This document shows positions 9,942-18,876 of a stretch of 39,360 nt of DNA, in pieces. The stretch comes from Acidobacteriota bacterium (GTDB taxonomy: Bacteria; Actinomycetota; Acidimicrobiia; Acidimicrobiales; RAAP-2): the NCBI GenBank assembly GCA_019352075.1, contig JABBOA010000002.1, forward strand, positions 1,555 to 40,914, written 5' to 3'. Under the pieces are notes generated by a model. The model was not told the origin of the DNA, ran no database searches, and saw only the letters and a program-made list of their open reading frames with translations. The translations under genes were made by a program, and so were the position numbers. Numbering within the stretch: position 1 is the first letter of the stretch; the number at the start of each line of letters is the position of its first letter.

Positions 9942-11171
9942 TTATGCGTCGTCCCCCGTGACATCGACCTCGAGCACTTCAGCCGACGTGCCGTCCTCGT
10001 CCATGACGATTTCGTCCACCACGCGGATCTCGTGCCCCTGGTCGTCGGCCACCACCTTCACCGTCTCTTCGATGAGCGTCACCCCGTCGGTGAACACCTC
10101 GGTCACGGGGTCGAGGTCGTGGGCGTGCTCGTCGTGCACCAGCGTCACGACTTCGTCGACCACGATCCCCTCCTCGGTCCAGACTTCCTCGACGACCTCG
10201 TCCTCGCCCTCGTTCTCGGAGCGAATGTCGATTCGCCAACCGGTGAGTCGCGCGGCGAGTCGGGCGTTCTGGCCCTCCTTGCCAATGGCCAGCGAGAGTT
10301 GCTGGTCGTGAACGATCACCGTCGCGATGCCCTCTTCGTCGTTGAGTTGGACCTCGCGCACGCGTGCCGGGGCCAGGGCGGCCTGGATGAACTCGATCGG
10401 GTCGTCGCTGTAGGGAACGACGTCGATTCGCTCGGAGCGAAGTTCGTTGGTGATATTGCGAACCCGTGAGCCTCGCGCCCCCACGCACGCGCCCACCGGA
10501 TCGACCATCGTGTCGTTGGACGCCACCGCGATCTTGGAGCGGTGTCCGGGCTCTCGCGCCAGTGCCTTGATCTCGACGATGCCGTTGGCGATCTCGGGCA
10601 CCTCGATCTCGAAGAGCTTGGCCACCAGTGCGGGATGGGTGCGACTGACCACGATCTGGGGTCCCTTGTTGGTCTTGCGCACCTCCACGATGTAGACCTT
10701 GACCCTCGCCCCGTGCTCGTAGCGTTCGAAGGCGATCTGCTCGGCCTGGGGCAGCAATGCCTCCACCCGACCCAGGTCGAGCAGGGTGTAACGGTTGTCG
10801 TTCTGCTGGACGGTGCCCGAGACGATGTCGCCCTCGCGATTGGCGAACTCTTCGTACATCTGGCGGCGCTGGATGTCGCGGATCAACTGCATGAGCACCT
10901 GTTTGGCGGTCTGGGCGGCGATGCGCCCGAAGTCCTCGGGCGTGGCGTCCCATTCGCGGGTGACGTTGCCGTCCAAGTCGAGTTCGAGTCCCCACACCTT
11001 GATCTCGCCGGTCTCGGGATTGATCTCGACTTCGGCGTCCTCGGCGGAATCGGGACGTCGCTTGTAGGCCGCCAATAAGGCGTTGGCCAAGGCAATCAGC
11101 AATTCCCCCTCGTCGATGTTCTGGTCACGCGCAATCTGTCCGAGGGCTTCTAAAAATTCGAAATTTGCCAT
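9942..11171 (-). CDS. nusA: Transcription termination/antitermination factor NusA
   Basis: NFEFLEALGQIARDQNID, S1 segment, DPVGACVGARGSRVRNITNELRSERIDVV KH motif; long acidic C-terminal tail. Confidence 0.96.
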   Translation of the reverse strand: MANFEFLEALGQIARDQNIDEGELLIALANALLAAYKRRPDSAEDAEVEINPETGEIKVWGLELDLDGNVTREWDATPEDFGRIAAQTAKQVLMQLIRDIQRRQMYEEFANREGDIVSGTVQQNDNRYTLLDLGRVEALLPQAEQIAFERYEHGARVKVYIVEVRKTNKGPQIVVSRTHPALVAKLFEIEVPEIANGIVEIKALAREPGHRSKIAVASNDTMVDPVGACVGARGSRVRNITNELRSERIDVVPYSDDPIEFIQAALAPARVREVQLNDEEGIATVIVHDQQLSLAIGKEGQNARLAARLTGWRIDIRSENEGEDEVVEEVWTEEGIVVDEVVTLVHDEHAHDLDPVTEVFTDGVTLIEETVKVVADDQGHEIRVVDEIVMDEDGTSAEVLEVDVTGDDA

Positions 11172-11174
11172 GTC

Positions 11175-11669
11175 TTAGCCTTTCTTGCTCGTGGTTGTGG
11201 AGGGTTTTCCCCGCGAGGGCGACGGCTTGGCCTCGCCACCCCACTGAAACACCGTGCGTGCGCGTTCGATCGACTCGATCCGCACGTGGACTTCGCCGGC
11301 CGACTGGTCCTCGAGCATCACCGTGGTCGCCGTGACGTCGCGTAACGTCCCCTCCAGGCGCCGGGTCGGCTCGTCCGCGCGGCGCTCTCGAAGGGTGACC
11401 ACCTCGCCCACGGCCGATCGAAAATGCTCCACGGTACGCAGCCGCCGCTCGAGTCCGGGACTCGACACGTCCAGCGTGAAACGACCGGGAATCGGGTCGT
11501 TCAGGTCCAACCACTCCGAGATTGCCCGGTTCGCCCTGGTCAATTCCTCTAAATCGACGCCGCCGGCGCGGTTCACCGTCACGTTCAAGGTCCCCTTGGT
11601 GAGCTCTAGGTCGTAAAGTTCAAGTCCCAGGTTGGATAAGAGCGAGCGCAATGGGGTCTCTAGTTCCAT
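11175..11669 (-). CDS. rimP: Ribosome maturation factor RimP
   Basis: LGLELYDLELTKGTLNVTVNRAGGVDLEELTRANRAISEWLD...RFTLDVSSPGLERRL; upstream of nusA. Confidence 0.94.
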   Translation of the reverse strand: MELETPLRSLLSNLGLELYDLELTKGTLNVTVNRAGGVDLEELTRANRAISEWLDLNDPIPGRFTLDVSSPGLERRLRTVEHFRSAVGEVVTLRERRADEPTRRLEGTLRDVTATTVMLEDQSAGEVHVRIESIERARTVFQWGGEAKPSPSRGKPSTTTSKKG

Positions 11670-11708
11670 GCCTCTCCTCTCTATGCCACCAGTGTCGGGA
11701 CAAAGAAA

Positions 11709-11733
11709 AAGCGCGGGCCCGAGGCCCGCGCTT
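11709..11733 (-). terminator. Intrinsic terminator in the rimP leader, or proS terminator; candidate attenuator
   Basis: 11-bp stem aagcgcgggcc/ggcccgcgctt with 3-nt loop; minus strand continues ttttcttt; lies between a predicted promoter (11772-11800) and the rimP start (11669). Confidence 0.8.
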
Positions 11734-11771
11734 AAACGAGTCCAAACGTCCTGAGCGGACTGTCGCGCTCA

Positions 11772-11800
11772 ATTGTAGCAGTTGGGCCCTCCAGAGACAA
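11772..11800 (-). promoter_or_regulatory. Sigma70/SigA-type promoter for rimP-nusA-infB
   Basis: Minus strand TTGTCT - 17 nt - TACAAT, predicted +1 near 11765. Confidence 0.7.
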
Positions 11801-11855
11801 CCGTGTCCTCGAGGGGTCACCCTCCCCCTTGACGCCTCGTGACGAGGGTAAAGGT

Positions 11856-13268
11856 CTAATAGGACCGGGCGATGATGGCCATCAGGCCCGATTCACGCTC
11901 GTTCTCGGGCATGGTGCCGTCGGATCGCTGCAGGCAGCGAACGGTCATGGCCTCCGCCTTGAGGCGCGCCTCACCCTCCTCGCCCACCTCGTGCCACGCG
12001 ACGCGCGCGAAACCGGTCTGGGCGGCCTCGATGGCCCGATCCAAGTCGGGCACCGTGATCGTGTGCGCATCGCGGAAGTCGCGGGCCGCGCGCCACATGT
12101 CGCCCTGGATGTCGTCGACCAGTGACTGCGCGAGGGCGGGCGCCTCGGCGACGGGCACCGCGGCCTTCTCGCCCGTGTCACGGCGCACGACGGTCACCAG
12201 ACCCTGGACCAGGTCGCGAGGTCCCACCTCGATGCGCACGGGCACGCCCTTCACCTCCCAGTCCGTCACCCGTCGGCCGAAACTCCCGCGCTTGCCGTCG
12301 TCCACCAGTGCGCGCAGCCGCGCCGCGGTCAGTTCGCCGTGCAGGGCCTGGCAGGCCGTCAACACCGTCTCGTCCTCGCGCACGGCGATCACCACGACCT
12401 GCGTCGGCGCCAGCGCGGGCGGCACCACCAGTCCACGATCGTCGCCGTGCGCCATGATGAGCCCCCCCACCAGTCGCGTCGACGCGCCCCAGGAGGTGGT
12501 GTAGCACAATTGCGCCTGGCCCTCCTCGCTCTGGTAGAAGATGTCGAAGGCCCGAGCGAAGTTCTGGCCCAGTTCGTGCGAGGTGGCCATCTGCAATGCC
12601 TTGCCGTCGCGCATCATGCCCTCGCAGGTCATGGTGTTGGTGGCCCCGGCGAAACGCTCACTCGGCGGCTTGATACCCAAGAAGGTGGGGACGGCCAGGA
12701 CCTTTTCCAAGAAGTCGTTGTAGACCTCCATATGGATCTTCATCGCGTAGTCCGACGCGTCACGCGCGCTCGCGTGGGCGGTGTGACCCTCCTGCCACAA
12801 GAACTCCGACGAACGCAGGAACAGTCGAGGACGTAACTCCCAGCGCACCACGTTGGCCCACTGATTCAACAGCAAGGGTAGATCACGATAACTCTGGATC
12901 CACTTGGCCATGAATTCGCCGATGACGGTCTCCGACGTCGGACGTACCACCACCGGCTCGGCGAGCTTCTCGCCGCCAGCGTGGGTCACCACCGCGAGTT
13001 CGGGGCTGAAGCCTTCGACGTGTTCGGCCTCCTTCGAGAGATAGCTCTCGGGGATGAAGAGGGGGAAATACGCGTTCTGCGCCCCGGCGAGTTTGATCCG
13101 CTCGTCGATAGCGGACTGGATCCGTTCCCAGATGGCGTAGCCGTAGGGGCGGATCACCATGGTGCCGCGCACGGGACCGTTGTCGGCCATCTCCGCCTTG
13201 GCCACCACGTCCTGGTACCACTGCGGGAAATCTTCGTTCTGGGGGGTCAAGACACTGGGACCGGCCAC
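11856..13268 (-). CDS. proS: Prolyl-tRNA synthetase, archaeal/eukaryotic-like class
   Basis: RGTMVIRPYGYAIWERIQ, VVRPTSETVIGEFMAKWIQSYRDLPLLLNQWANVVRWE, C-terminal ...IARSY. ORF opens at ATG 13280; an SD-like AGGAG favours GTG 13268. Confidence 0.93.
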   Translation of the reverse strand: MAGPSVLTPQNEDFPQWYQDVVAKAEMADNGPVRGTMVIRPYGYAIWERIQSAIDERIKLAGAQNAYFPLFIPESYLSKEAEHVEGFSPELAVVTHAGGEKLAEPVVVRPTSETVIGEFMAKWIQSYRDLPLLLNQWANVVRWELRPRLFLRSSEFLWQEGHTAHASARDASDYAMKIHMEVYNDFLEKVLAVPTFLGIKPPSERFAGATNTMTCEGMMRDGKALQMATSHELGQNFARAFDIFYQSEEGQAQLCYTTSWGASTRLVGGLIMAHGDDRGLVVPPALAPTQVVVIAVREDETVLTACQALHGELTAARLRALVDDGKRGSFGRRVTDWEVKGVPVRIEVGPRDLVQGLVTVVRRDTGEKAAVPVAEAPALAQSLVDDIQGDMWRAARDFRDAHTITVPDLDRAIEAAQTGFARVAWHEVGEEGEARLKAEAMTVRCLQRSDGTMPENERESGLMAIIARSY

Positions 13269-13322
13269 GTTTCTCCTCATCGACGTGGAACGAGCCTAGT
13301 GAATCGCCACGGGGCGCTGCGT

Positions 13323-14552
13323 TCAGTGCTCGTCGCGTCGGCGAATGCGCTCGATGATCTGCGTCGCGTTGTTCGCGTCGGCGCCCTTCGCGTCCAACAG
13401 GGCGGCCCGGTCGGCGGCCGCGGCGGCCGGCGCCGTCTCGTCGCGGGCGGCGAGGCGGGCCTCGATACCCTCCTTGGCGATCTTGCGGGCCTCGTCCACC
13501 AGCGCCTCGACCATCTCGTCTTCAGGGACCACCCGAATGATCTCACCTCGGATGAAGAGATGTCCCCGGTGCTTGCCCGCCGCGATGCCGAGGTCCGCGT
13601 GGCGGGCCTCTCCGGGTCCGTTGACCACGCAACCCATCACCGCCACCTGGATTGGGATGTCGAGTTCGGCGAGCGCCGCCTGCGCCTGGGTCGCCACAGC
13701 GATCACGTCCACCTCGGCGCGGCCACAACTGGGACAAGCGATGAGGTCGAGTCCCGATCGCTCGCGCAGGCCCAGAACTTCGAGCAACTGACGGCCCGCC
13801 TTCGCCTCCTCCACCGGATCGGCGGTCAGCGAATAGCGCAGGGTGTCGCCGATACCCTCGGCCAGCAGCGTCGCGATGCCCGCGGTCCCCTTGAGCAAGC
13901 CGCCGGGCAGCGGGCCCGCTTCGGTCACGCCGAGGTGCAGCGGATGGTCGAAGGTGTCAGCGGCCAGGCGGTACGCCGCGATCATCGTCGCGACCGACGA
14001 CGCCTTGACCGAGATCTTGACGTCGTCAAAGCCGACCTCCTGGAAATAGGCGAGTTCGACGCGAGCCGACTCCACGAGGGCCTCGGGGGTCGCACCACCG
14101 AAACGCTCGTAGATGTCGGGGTGCAGGCTGCCGGCGTTCACGCCGATACGAATCGGCACTCCGCGATCGCGCGCCTCACTGGCGACCAGTCGGATCTCTT
14201 CGGGCTTGCGAAGGTTCCCCGGATTGAGACGCAGCCCGTGCACGCCCGCGTCCAGGGCCGCCAGTGCCATCTCCACGTGGAAATGGATGTCCGCGACGAT
14301 CGGCACCGGTGAGCGCGGCACGATCTGGGCGAGCCCCTCGGCGGCGGCACGCTCGTTGCACGTGCACCGCACGATGTCCGCGCCGGCTCCGGCCAGGGCG
14401 TAGATCTGGGCGAGCGTGGCCTCGACGTCGGCGGTCTTGGTCGTCGTCATCGACTGGACGGAGATCGGCGCGTCACCTCCCACCTTCACCGAGCCAACGG
14501 CGATCTGACGCGTGAGGCGACGAGGGGACAAGGAACTGGCAGTGACATCCAC
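13323..14552 (-). CDS. ispG: (E)-4-hydroxy-3-methylbut-2-enyl-diphosphate synthase
   Basis: RRLTRQIAVGSVKVGGDAPISVQSMTTTKTADVEAT, CPSCGRAEVDV, GCVVNGPGEARHADLGIAAG. Confidence 0.96.
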   Translation of the reverse strand: MDVTASSLSPRRLTRQIAVGSVKVGGDAPISVQSMTTTKTADVEATLAQIYALAGAGADIVRCTCNERAAAEGLAQIVPRSPVPIVADIHFHVEMALAALDAGVHGLRLNPGNLRKPEEIRLVASEARDRGVPIRIGVNAGSLHPDIYERFGGATPEALVESARVELAYFQEVGFDDVKISVKASSVATMIAAYRLAADTFDHPLHLGVTEAGPLPGGLLKGTAGIATLLAEGIGDTLRYSLTADPVEEAKAGRQLLEVLGLRERSGLDLIACPSCGRAEVDVIAVATQAQAALAELDIPIQVAVMGCVVNGPGEARHADLGIAAGKHRGHLFIRGEIIRVVPEDEMVEALVDEARKIAKEGIEARLAARDETAPAAAAADRAALLDAKGADANNATQIIERIRRRDEH

Positions 14553-14590
14553 CCCACCATTCTGCCGTGCGCGAGGACGCGCGTGATCAC

Positions 14591-15856
14591 CTAATTGAAG
14601 GGATTGGTGATGGGGTAGACGATGTCCAAGTACAGGGTGAAGGCGAACAGCACGGCCAGCACCCCGACGAAGGCCACCACGATCGGGGTCAACTTGTTGA
14701 TATCCGCGTGATACGGCGCCCCGCGTCGACCACGTTGACGGATCCGCTCGTAGGTCGCGACGGCCACGTAACCCCCGTCCAGGGGCAGCATCGGCAGCAT
14801 GTTCATCACTCCGACGAAGACGTTGAGGGTGATCAAGATGTAGAGGAAGACCTGTAGGTTCGACTGCGCCGCCTGGTCCGCCAGACGCACCACGCCGACA
14901 ATGGACACCGGGCGCGTCGTCTGAGACGTGGTCGACTTCGCCGCCGACGGCGTGACGACCTGGTGCAGGAGGTTGGCGAACTCCCCGGGCGAGAACACGT
15001 GGACCAGGGCGTGTGCGGCCTGGTCGACGGTGCGCGCCACCATGGTCACCGAAGCGGGAATCGCAGCGAGGTAACCCGAGCGCACCGTGGGATTGGTGAG
15101 TTGGATCCCCAGGAGGCCCACTGGTTGGGGACCGCTCACCTCGGGTTTGCCGTTCACCAGGACCCGTCGGCCGTCGATCGGGGTCGCGCGCAGCACCACG
15201 TCACGTCCCGCGCGACGAACCGTGAGGGAGATCTCATGACCGGCGTTGGCGTGGATGGTGGCGTCGAGGATCGCCATACCGTTGACCCGGTGTCCGTCGA
15301 TGCTCACGATCTCGTCACCGATTCGTAGTCCGGCCAGCTGACCCGCCGTCTGGGCGTGGCCCTGCCAGTGCGTGAAACCGTCGATGCTCACCCGCTGGGC
15401 GTCGGCATGGCCGACGAACACCAGCGCCCCGTAGGCGAGCAGGAGCGCCATCACGACGTGCATCAATGAACCGGCGGATGCGAAGAGGACCTTGCGCGGG
15501 TACGACGCGGACCGGTAGGTCCGCTTCTCGTCGTCGGGTTCGATCTTGTCGTACCAGGTCATCCCGGGCACTTTGACGTAGCCACCCAGCAGGAGCGCCC
15601 GGATGCCGTAGCGGGTCTCACCGCGCGTCGTGGACCAGAGGACGGGTCCAAAACCGACGAAGAAATCGGTCACCTCCATCCCCGCGCGTTTGGCGGTGAT
15701 GAAGTGACCGAACTCGTGCCCCATGACCATGGCGATCACCAGGAACAACACCAGGGGCAACGCCCATCCCCAGAGCCAGGTCATGGCGGCGATGACCACG
15801 ACCGATCCCACCAACAACGTGTAGACCGAGGTGCGCGACGACTCGTTTTGCATCAC
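14591..15856 (-). CDS. rseP: Site-2 protease (M50) RseP/Rip1-like membrane metalloprotease
   Basis: GHEFGHFITAKRAGMEV zinc motif, PDZ-like segment, NMLPMLPLDGG; between dxr and ispG. Confidence 0.9.
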   Translation of the reverse strand: MMQNESSRTSVYTLLVGSVVVIAAMTWLWGWALPLVLFLVIAMVMGHEFGHFITAKRAGMEVTDFFVGFGPVLWSTTRGETRYGIRALLLGGYVKVPGMTWYDKIEPDDEKRTYRSASYPRKVLFASAGSLMHVVMALLLAYGALVFVGHADAQRVSIDGFTHWQGHAQTAGQLAGLRIGDEIVSIDGHRVNGMAILDATIHANAGHEISLTVRRAGRDVVLRATPIDGRRVLVNGKPEVSGPQPVGLLGIQLTNPTVRSGYLAAIPASVTMVARTVDQAAHALVHVFSPGEFANLLHQVVTPSAAKSTTSQTTRPVSIVGVVRLADQAAQSNLQVFLYILITLNVFVGVMNMLPMLPLDGGYVAVATYERIRQRGRRGAPYHADINKLTPIVVAFVGVLAVLFAFTLYLDIVYPITNPFN

Positions 15857-17016
15857 TGGGGCAGGTTAGCGTGAGTGATTCGCCGCGCCATCGCGTCGTT
15901 CTCGACCACCGCGTCGAGGTCGACGAGGGGGTCATCGACGTAGTCATCCATGGTGCGCGACACCAGGTCCACGATGTCCGACCACCCGATGCGCTCCTCG
16001 AGGAACGCGTCGACGCACACCTCGTTGGCCGCCGACAACCACGCCGCCGCCGCGCCGCCGCGCCGCGCCGCGGCGTAGGCCAGGTCCAGTGCCGGAAAGG
16101 CGTCGCGGTCCGGCGGTTCGAAATCGAGCCGCAGCGACGTCGTGAAGTCGAGTCGTCCCCAGTGATGGGCCATTCGCTCCGGGGCCCCCAGGCAGTAAGC
16201 GATGGCCAGGCGCATGTCGGGTCGCGACAGCTGGGCCAGCACCGCGCCGTCGACGTACTCGACCATCGAATGGACGATGGACTGTGGGTGCACGACGACG
16301 TCGATGCGCTCGACCTCGATCCCGAAGAGGGCGGAGGCCTCGAGCACCTCGAGCCCCTTGTTCATGAGGGTCGACGAGTCGATGGTGATCTTGGGCCCCA
16401 TGCGCCACGTGGGGTGGGCCAACGCGTCGCGTTTGCTCGCGCGCGACAGTTGGGTGCGACTCCAGCCGCGAAACGGCCCCCCCGACGCGGTGAGGAGCAG
16501 GCGCGACACGTCGGGGTGCCCCACGTCGCTCGATCCCGCCAGACATTGATGGATGGCGCAGTGCTCGGAGTCGACGGGCAGGATTTGCGCACCCGGCGTG
16601 GCGCGGGCGTGGGCCACCACCGGGGCGGCGGCGATGAGTGACTCCTTGTTGGCCAGCGCCAGGCGCGCCCCGGCCTCGAGCGTCGCGAGGGTGACCGGCA
16701 GTCCGGCAAAACCCATGACGGCGTTGACGACCACGTCGACGTCCGCGCAGAGCTCCCGTAACCCCCGCTCGCCCACGACGACGTCCACGTCGTTGGCCAC
16801 CAGTGCCGTGAGGCGTCGCCGGTCGCCGTCCTCGTTCACGCCCACCCGACGGACGCCAAACTCGTTGACCAGGGCCGCGAGTTCCTCGATCCGCCGACCT
16901 GCGGACAGTGCCACGAGTTCGAAGCGATCGGGCTCGCGTCGTAGGACCTCGATGGTCTGGGTGCCGATCGAACCCGTCGCCCCCATGAGCGCGACGCGCG
17001 TGCGTGAGACACCCAT
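15853..17016 (-). CDS. dxr: 1-deoxy-D-xylulose 5-phosphate reductoisomerase
   Basis: VALMGATGSIGTQTIEVLR, ANKESLI, PVDSEHCAIHQCL, TASGGPFRGW, KITIDSSTLMNKGLEVLEA. Confidence 0.96.
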   Translation of the reverse strand: MGVSRTRVALMGATGSIGTQTIEVLRREPDRFELVALSAGRRIEELAALVNEFGVRRVGVNEDGDRRRLTALVANDVDVVVGERGLRELCADVDVVVNAVMGFAGLPVTLATLEAGARLALANKESLIAAAPVVAHARATPGAQILPVDSEHCAIHQCLAGSSDVGHPDVSRLLLTASGGPFRGWSRTQLSRASKRDALAHPTWRMGPKITIDSSTLMNKGLEVLEASALFGIEVERIDVVVHPQSIVHSMVEYVDGAVLAQLSRPDMRLAIAYCLGAPERMAHHWGRLDFTTSLRLDFEPPDRDAFPALDLAYAAARRGGAAAAWLSAANEVCVDAFLEERIGWSDIVDLVSRTMDDYVDDPLVDLDAVVENDAMARRITHANLPQ

Positions 17017-17018
17017 GG

Positions 17019-18317
17019 CTAGCTCAACGACAGCAGGTGCGTCATGAAGTACATGGTGGGCAGGGCAAACAGGAGTCCGTCCACGCGGTCCAGCATCCCT
17101 CCGTGGCCCGGCAGCAGGTGTCCGAGGTCCTTCACACCCAACGTGCGCTTGAACATCGACTCGAACAAGTCACCCATCGGCACGACGACGCACAAGGCCA
17201 GTGCGCACTCCAGGCCGTGCGACATCGTCCACGGATGGATCCTCGGCAGGATGAGGGCGCCCGCCAGCAACGTCAAGATGGTGCCGCCGATCGTGCCCTC
17301 GATCGTCTTGTTGGGCGACAGTCGTGTGTTGAGTGGGCGTTTGCCCACCCAACGTCCGATGAAGAGTGCGCCGGTGTCATTGGCCACCGTCAAGATGATC
17401 GCGCCCAGAAGGTAGGCCAGCCCGTGGCGGTGAGTGAACGTGTGTGGCGAGGCCATCAGCAGCGCGAAGGATCCCAGGACGCCGACCCAGGCGAACACGA
17501 AGATCGTCGCGCCCACGCCGTCAACGACGTCGATCATCTTCTCCGCGTTGAGGTACCAGACGAAGGAGAACATCACCAATAGTGCGGTCACCACCGCGGT
17601 CGCACCGAGTCCCTTGTCGTACACGGCGACGCACAGTGTCACCACCGCCACGAGTCCGAGGATGGTCGCGGGATGCGCACCCACCGCGCGAAAGCCCGCG
17701 AAGGCCTCGCCCGCGGCCAGCGTCAACGCCGCGACGACCAGTACCGTCACCGCGATGGGACCCAGGTAGAAGATCACGAGCACCACCGCGGCGAGAAGGA
17801 CCCCGGTGAGCGTGGCGACCGACACGCTGCGCGTCGAGCCCTTTCGCACGGCGCGACCCGACAAGGGGTCTTCGCGCAGTGTGCGCCGCGTACGGTGCGC
17901 TCGCGTCAGGGCGGGTCGCGGCGACGCGTCCAGGATCTCCTCATCGGTGACCGTCGACTCGGGGGTGAACTCCCAGGGACGCAGGTCCTCCTCGGTCTTG
18001 TCCACGGCCAGGAGCGACGCGTCGAACTGCTCCTCGTGCGCCACCCAGTCAGCCTCACCCTCGCGCCAAGCGGGCGCGGGAATGGCGGCCCACGGGTCCA
18101 CCGCGTCGGCGCTCTCTCGCGCGACCACGATCGGTACCTGACCCGTCGGGGCGTCGGTCCAGTGGGGCAGGAGCGTCTCGGGGTCGATCAGTGGGGCCAC
18201 GTCGCCCGCCGCGCCGACCACGTCGGCCCCGGTGATCGTGACGCGCGGGTCGCTGGAGCTCACCACCGGGACCTCACCGGTGGGCACGTCAACCAGGGCG
18301 TCGTCGTCAGACTTCAA
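17019..18317 (-). CDS. cdsA: Phosphatidate cytidylyltransferase with N-terminal extension of roughly 150 aa
   Basis: Multi-TM C-terminal half with CDP-DAG synthase signature LSPNKTIEGTIGG...FKRTLGVKDLGHLLPGHGGMLDRVDGL. TTG start with GGAG SD, overlapping the frr end. Confidence 0.92.
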   Translation of the reverse strand: MKSDDDALVDVPTGEVPVVSSSDPRVTITGADVVGAAGDVAPLIDPETLLPHWTDAPTGQVPIVVARESADAVDPWAAIPAPAWREGEADWVAHEEQFDASLLAVDKTEEDLRPWEFTPESTVTDEEILDASPRPALTRAHRTRRTLREDPLSGRAVRKGSTRSVSVATLTGVLLAAVVLVIFYLGPIAVTVLVVAALTLAAGEAFAGFRAVGAHPATILGLVAVVTLCVAVYDKGLGATAVVTALLVMFSFVWYLNAEKMIDVVDGVGATIFVFAWVGVLGSFALLMASPHTFTHRHGLAYLLGAIILTVANDTGALFIGRWVGKRPLNTRLSPNKTIEGTIGGTILTLLAGALILPRIHPWTMSHGLECALALCVVVPMGDLFESMFKRTLGVKDLGHLLPGHGGMLDRVDGLLFALPTMYFMTHLLSLS

Positions 18318-18876
18318 GTAGCTCCTGCTCCTTGTGCGAGAGGAGGCCGTCCACGACCGCCACCTCGTCCTGGGTCATCTTGTCCAGCACCTTCTCCAAG
18401 TGTTCGAGGTCGTCCTGGGACAGCCCCTGGTCCTTCTCGAGGTTCTCGAGCTCCTGGCGCGCATGACGACGCACGCCGCGCAAGGCCACCTTGCCCTCTT
18501 CCGCCTTGGTCCGGACGATCTTGACGAAGGACTTGCGCCGCTCCTCGGTGAGCGCGGGGAAGGCGAGGCGGATGACAACGCCGTCGTTGGAGGGATTGAG
18601 CCCGAGATCGGCGTTCGTGATGGCCTTTTCGATCATCGCCATCGCGCCCTTGTCGAACGGCGACACCACGAGCAGTCGAGGCTCGGGCACCGAGAAGTTC
18701 GCCAGTTGCTTCAGCGGCGTCTCGGCACCGTAGTAGTCCACCAGGAGGTTCTCCACCAGGGCGGAGGACGCGCGCCCCGTGCGTACGTTGGCGAATTCGA
18801 TCCTCACGTGCTCGATGGCCTTGGCCATCCGCTCGCGCGCATCGTCCATCACCAGATCGACCATTTCGTTGTCCAT
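18307..18876 (-). CDS. frr: Ribosome recycling factor
   Basis: ARERMAKAIEHVRIEFANVRTGRASSALVENLLVDYYGAETPLKQLANFSVPEPRLLVVSPFDK. Confidence 0.97.
   Translation of the reverse strand: MDNEMVDLVMDDARERMAKAIEHVRIEFANVRTGRASSALVENLLVDYYGAETPLKQLANFSVPEPRLLVVSPFDKGAMAMIEKAITNADLGLNPSNDGVVIRLAFPALTEERRKSFVKIVRTKAEEGKVALRGVRRHARQELENLEKDQGLSQDDLEHLEKVLDKMTQDEVAVVDGLLSHKEQELLEV

Noticed and set aside
11670-11860. tRNA-Met (metY-like) gene upstream of rimP, as in E. coli
   Set aside because: No cloverleaf or TTC-containing T-arm recognisable in the leader.
13269-13322. T-box riboswitch upstream of proS
   Set aside because: Only ~50 bp between ispG... and proS coding ends; no T-box motif or specifier stem.
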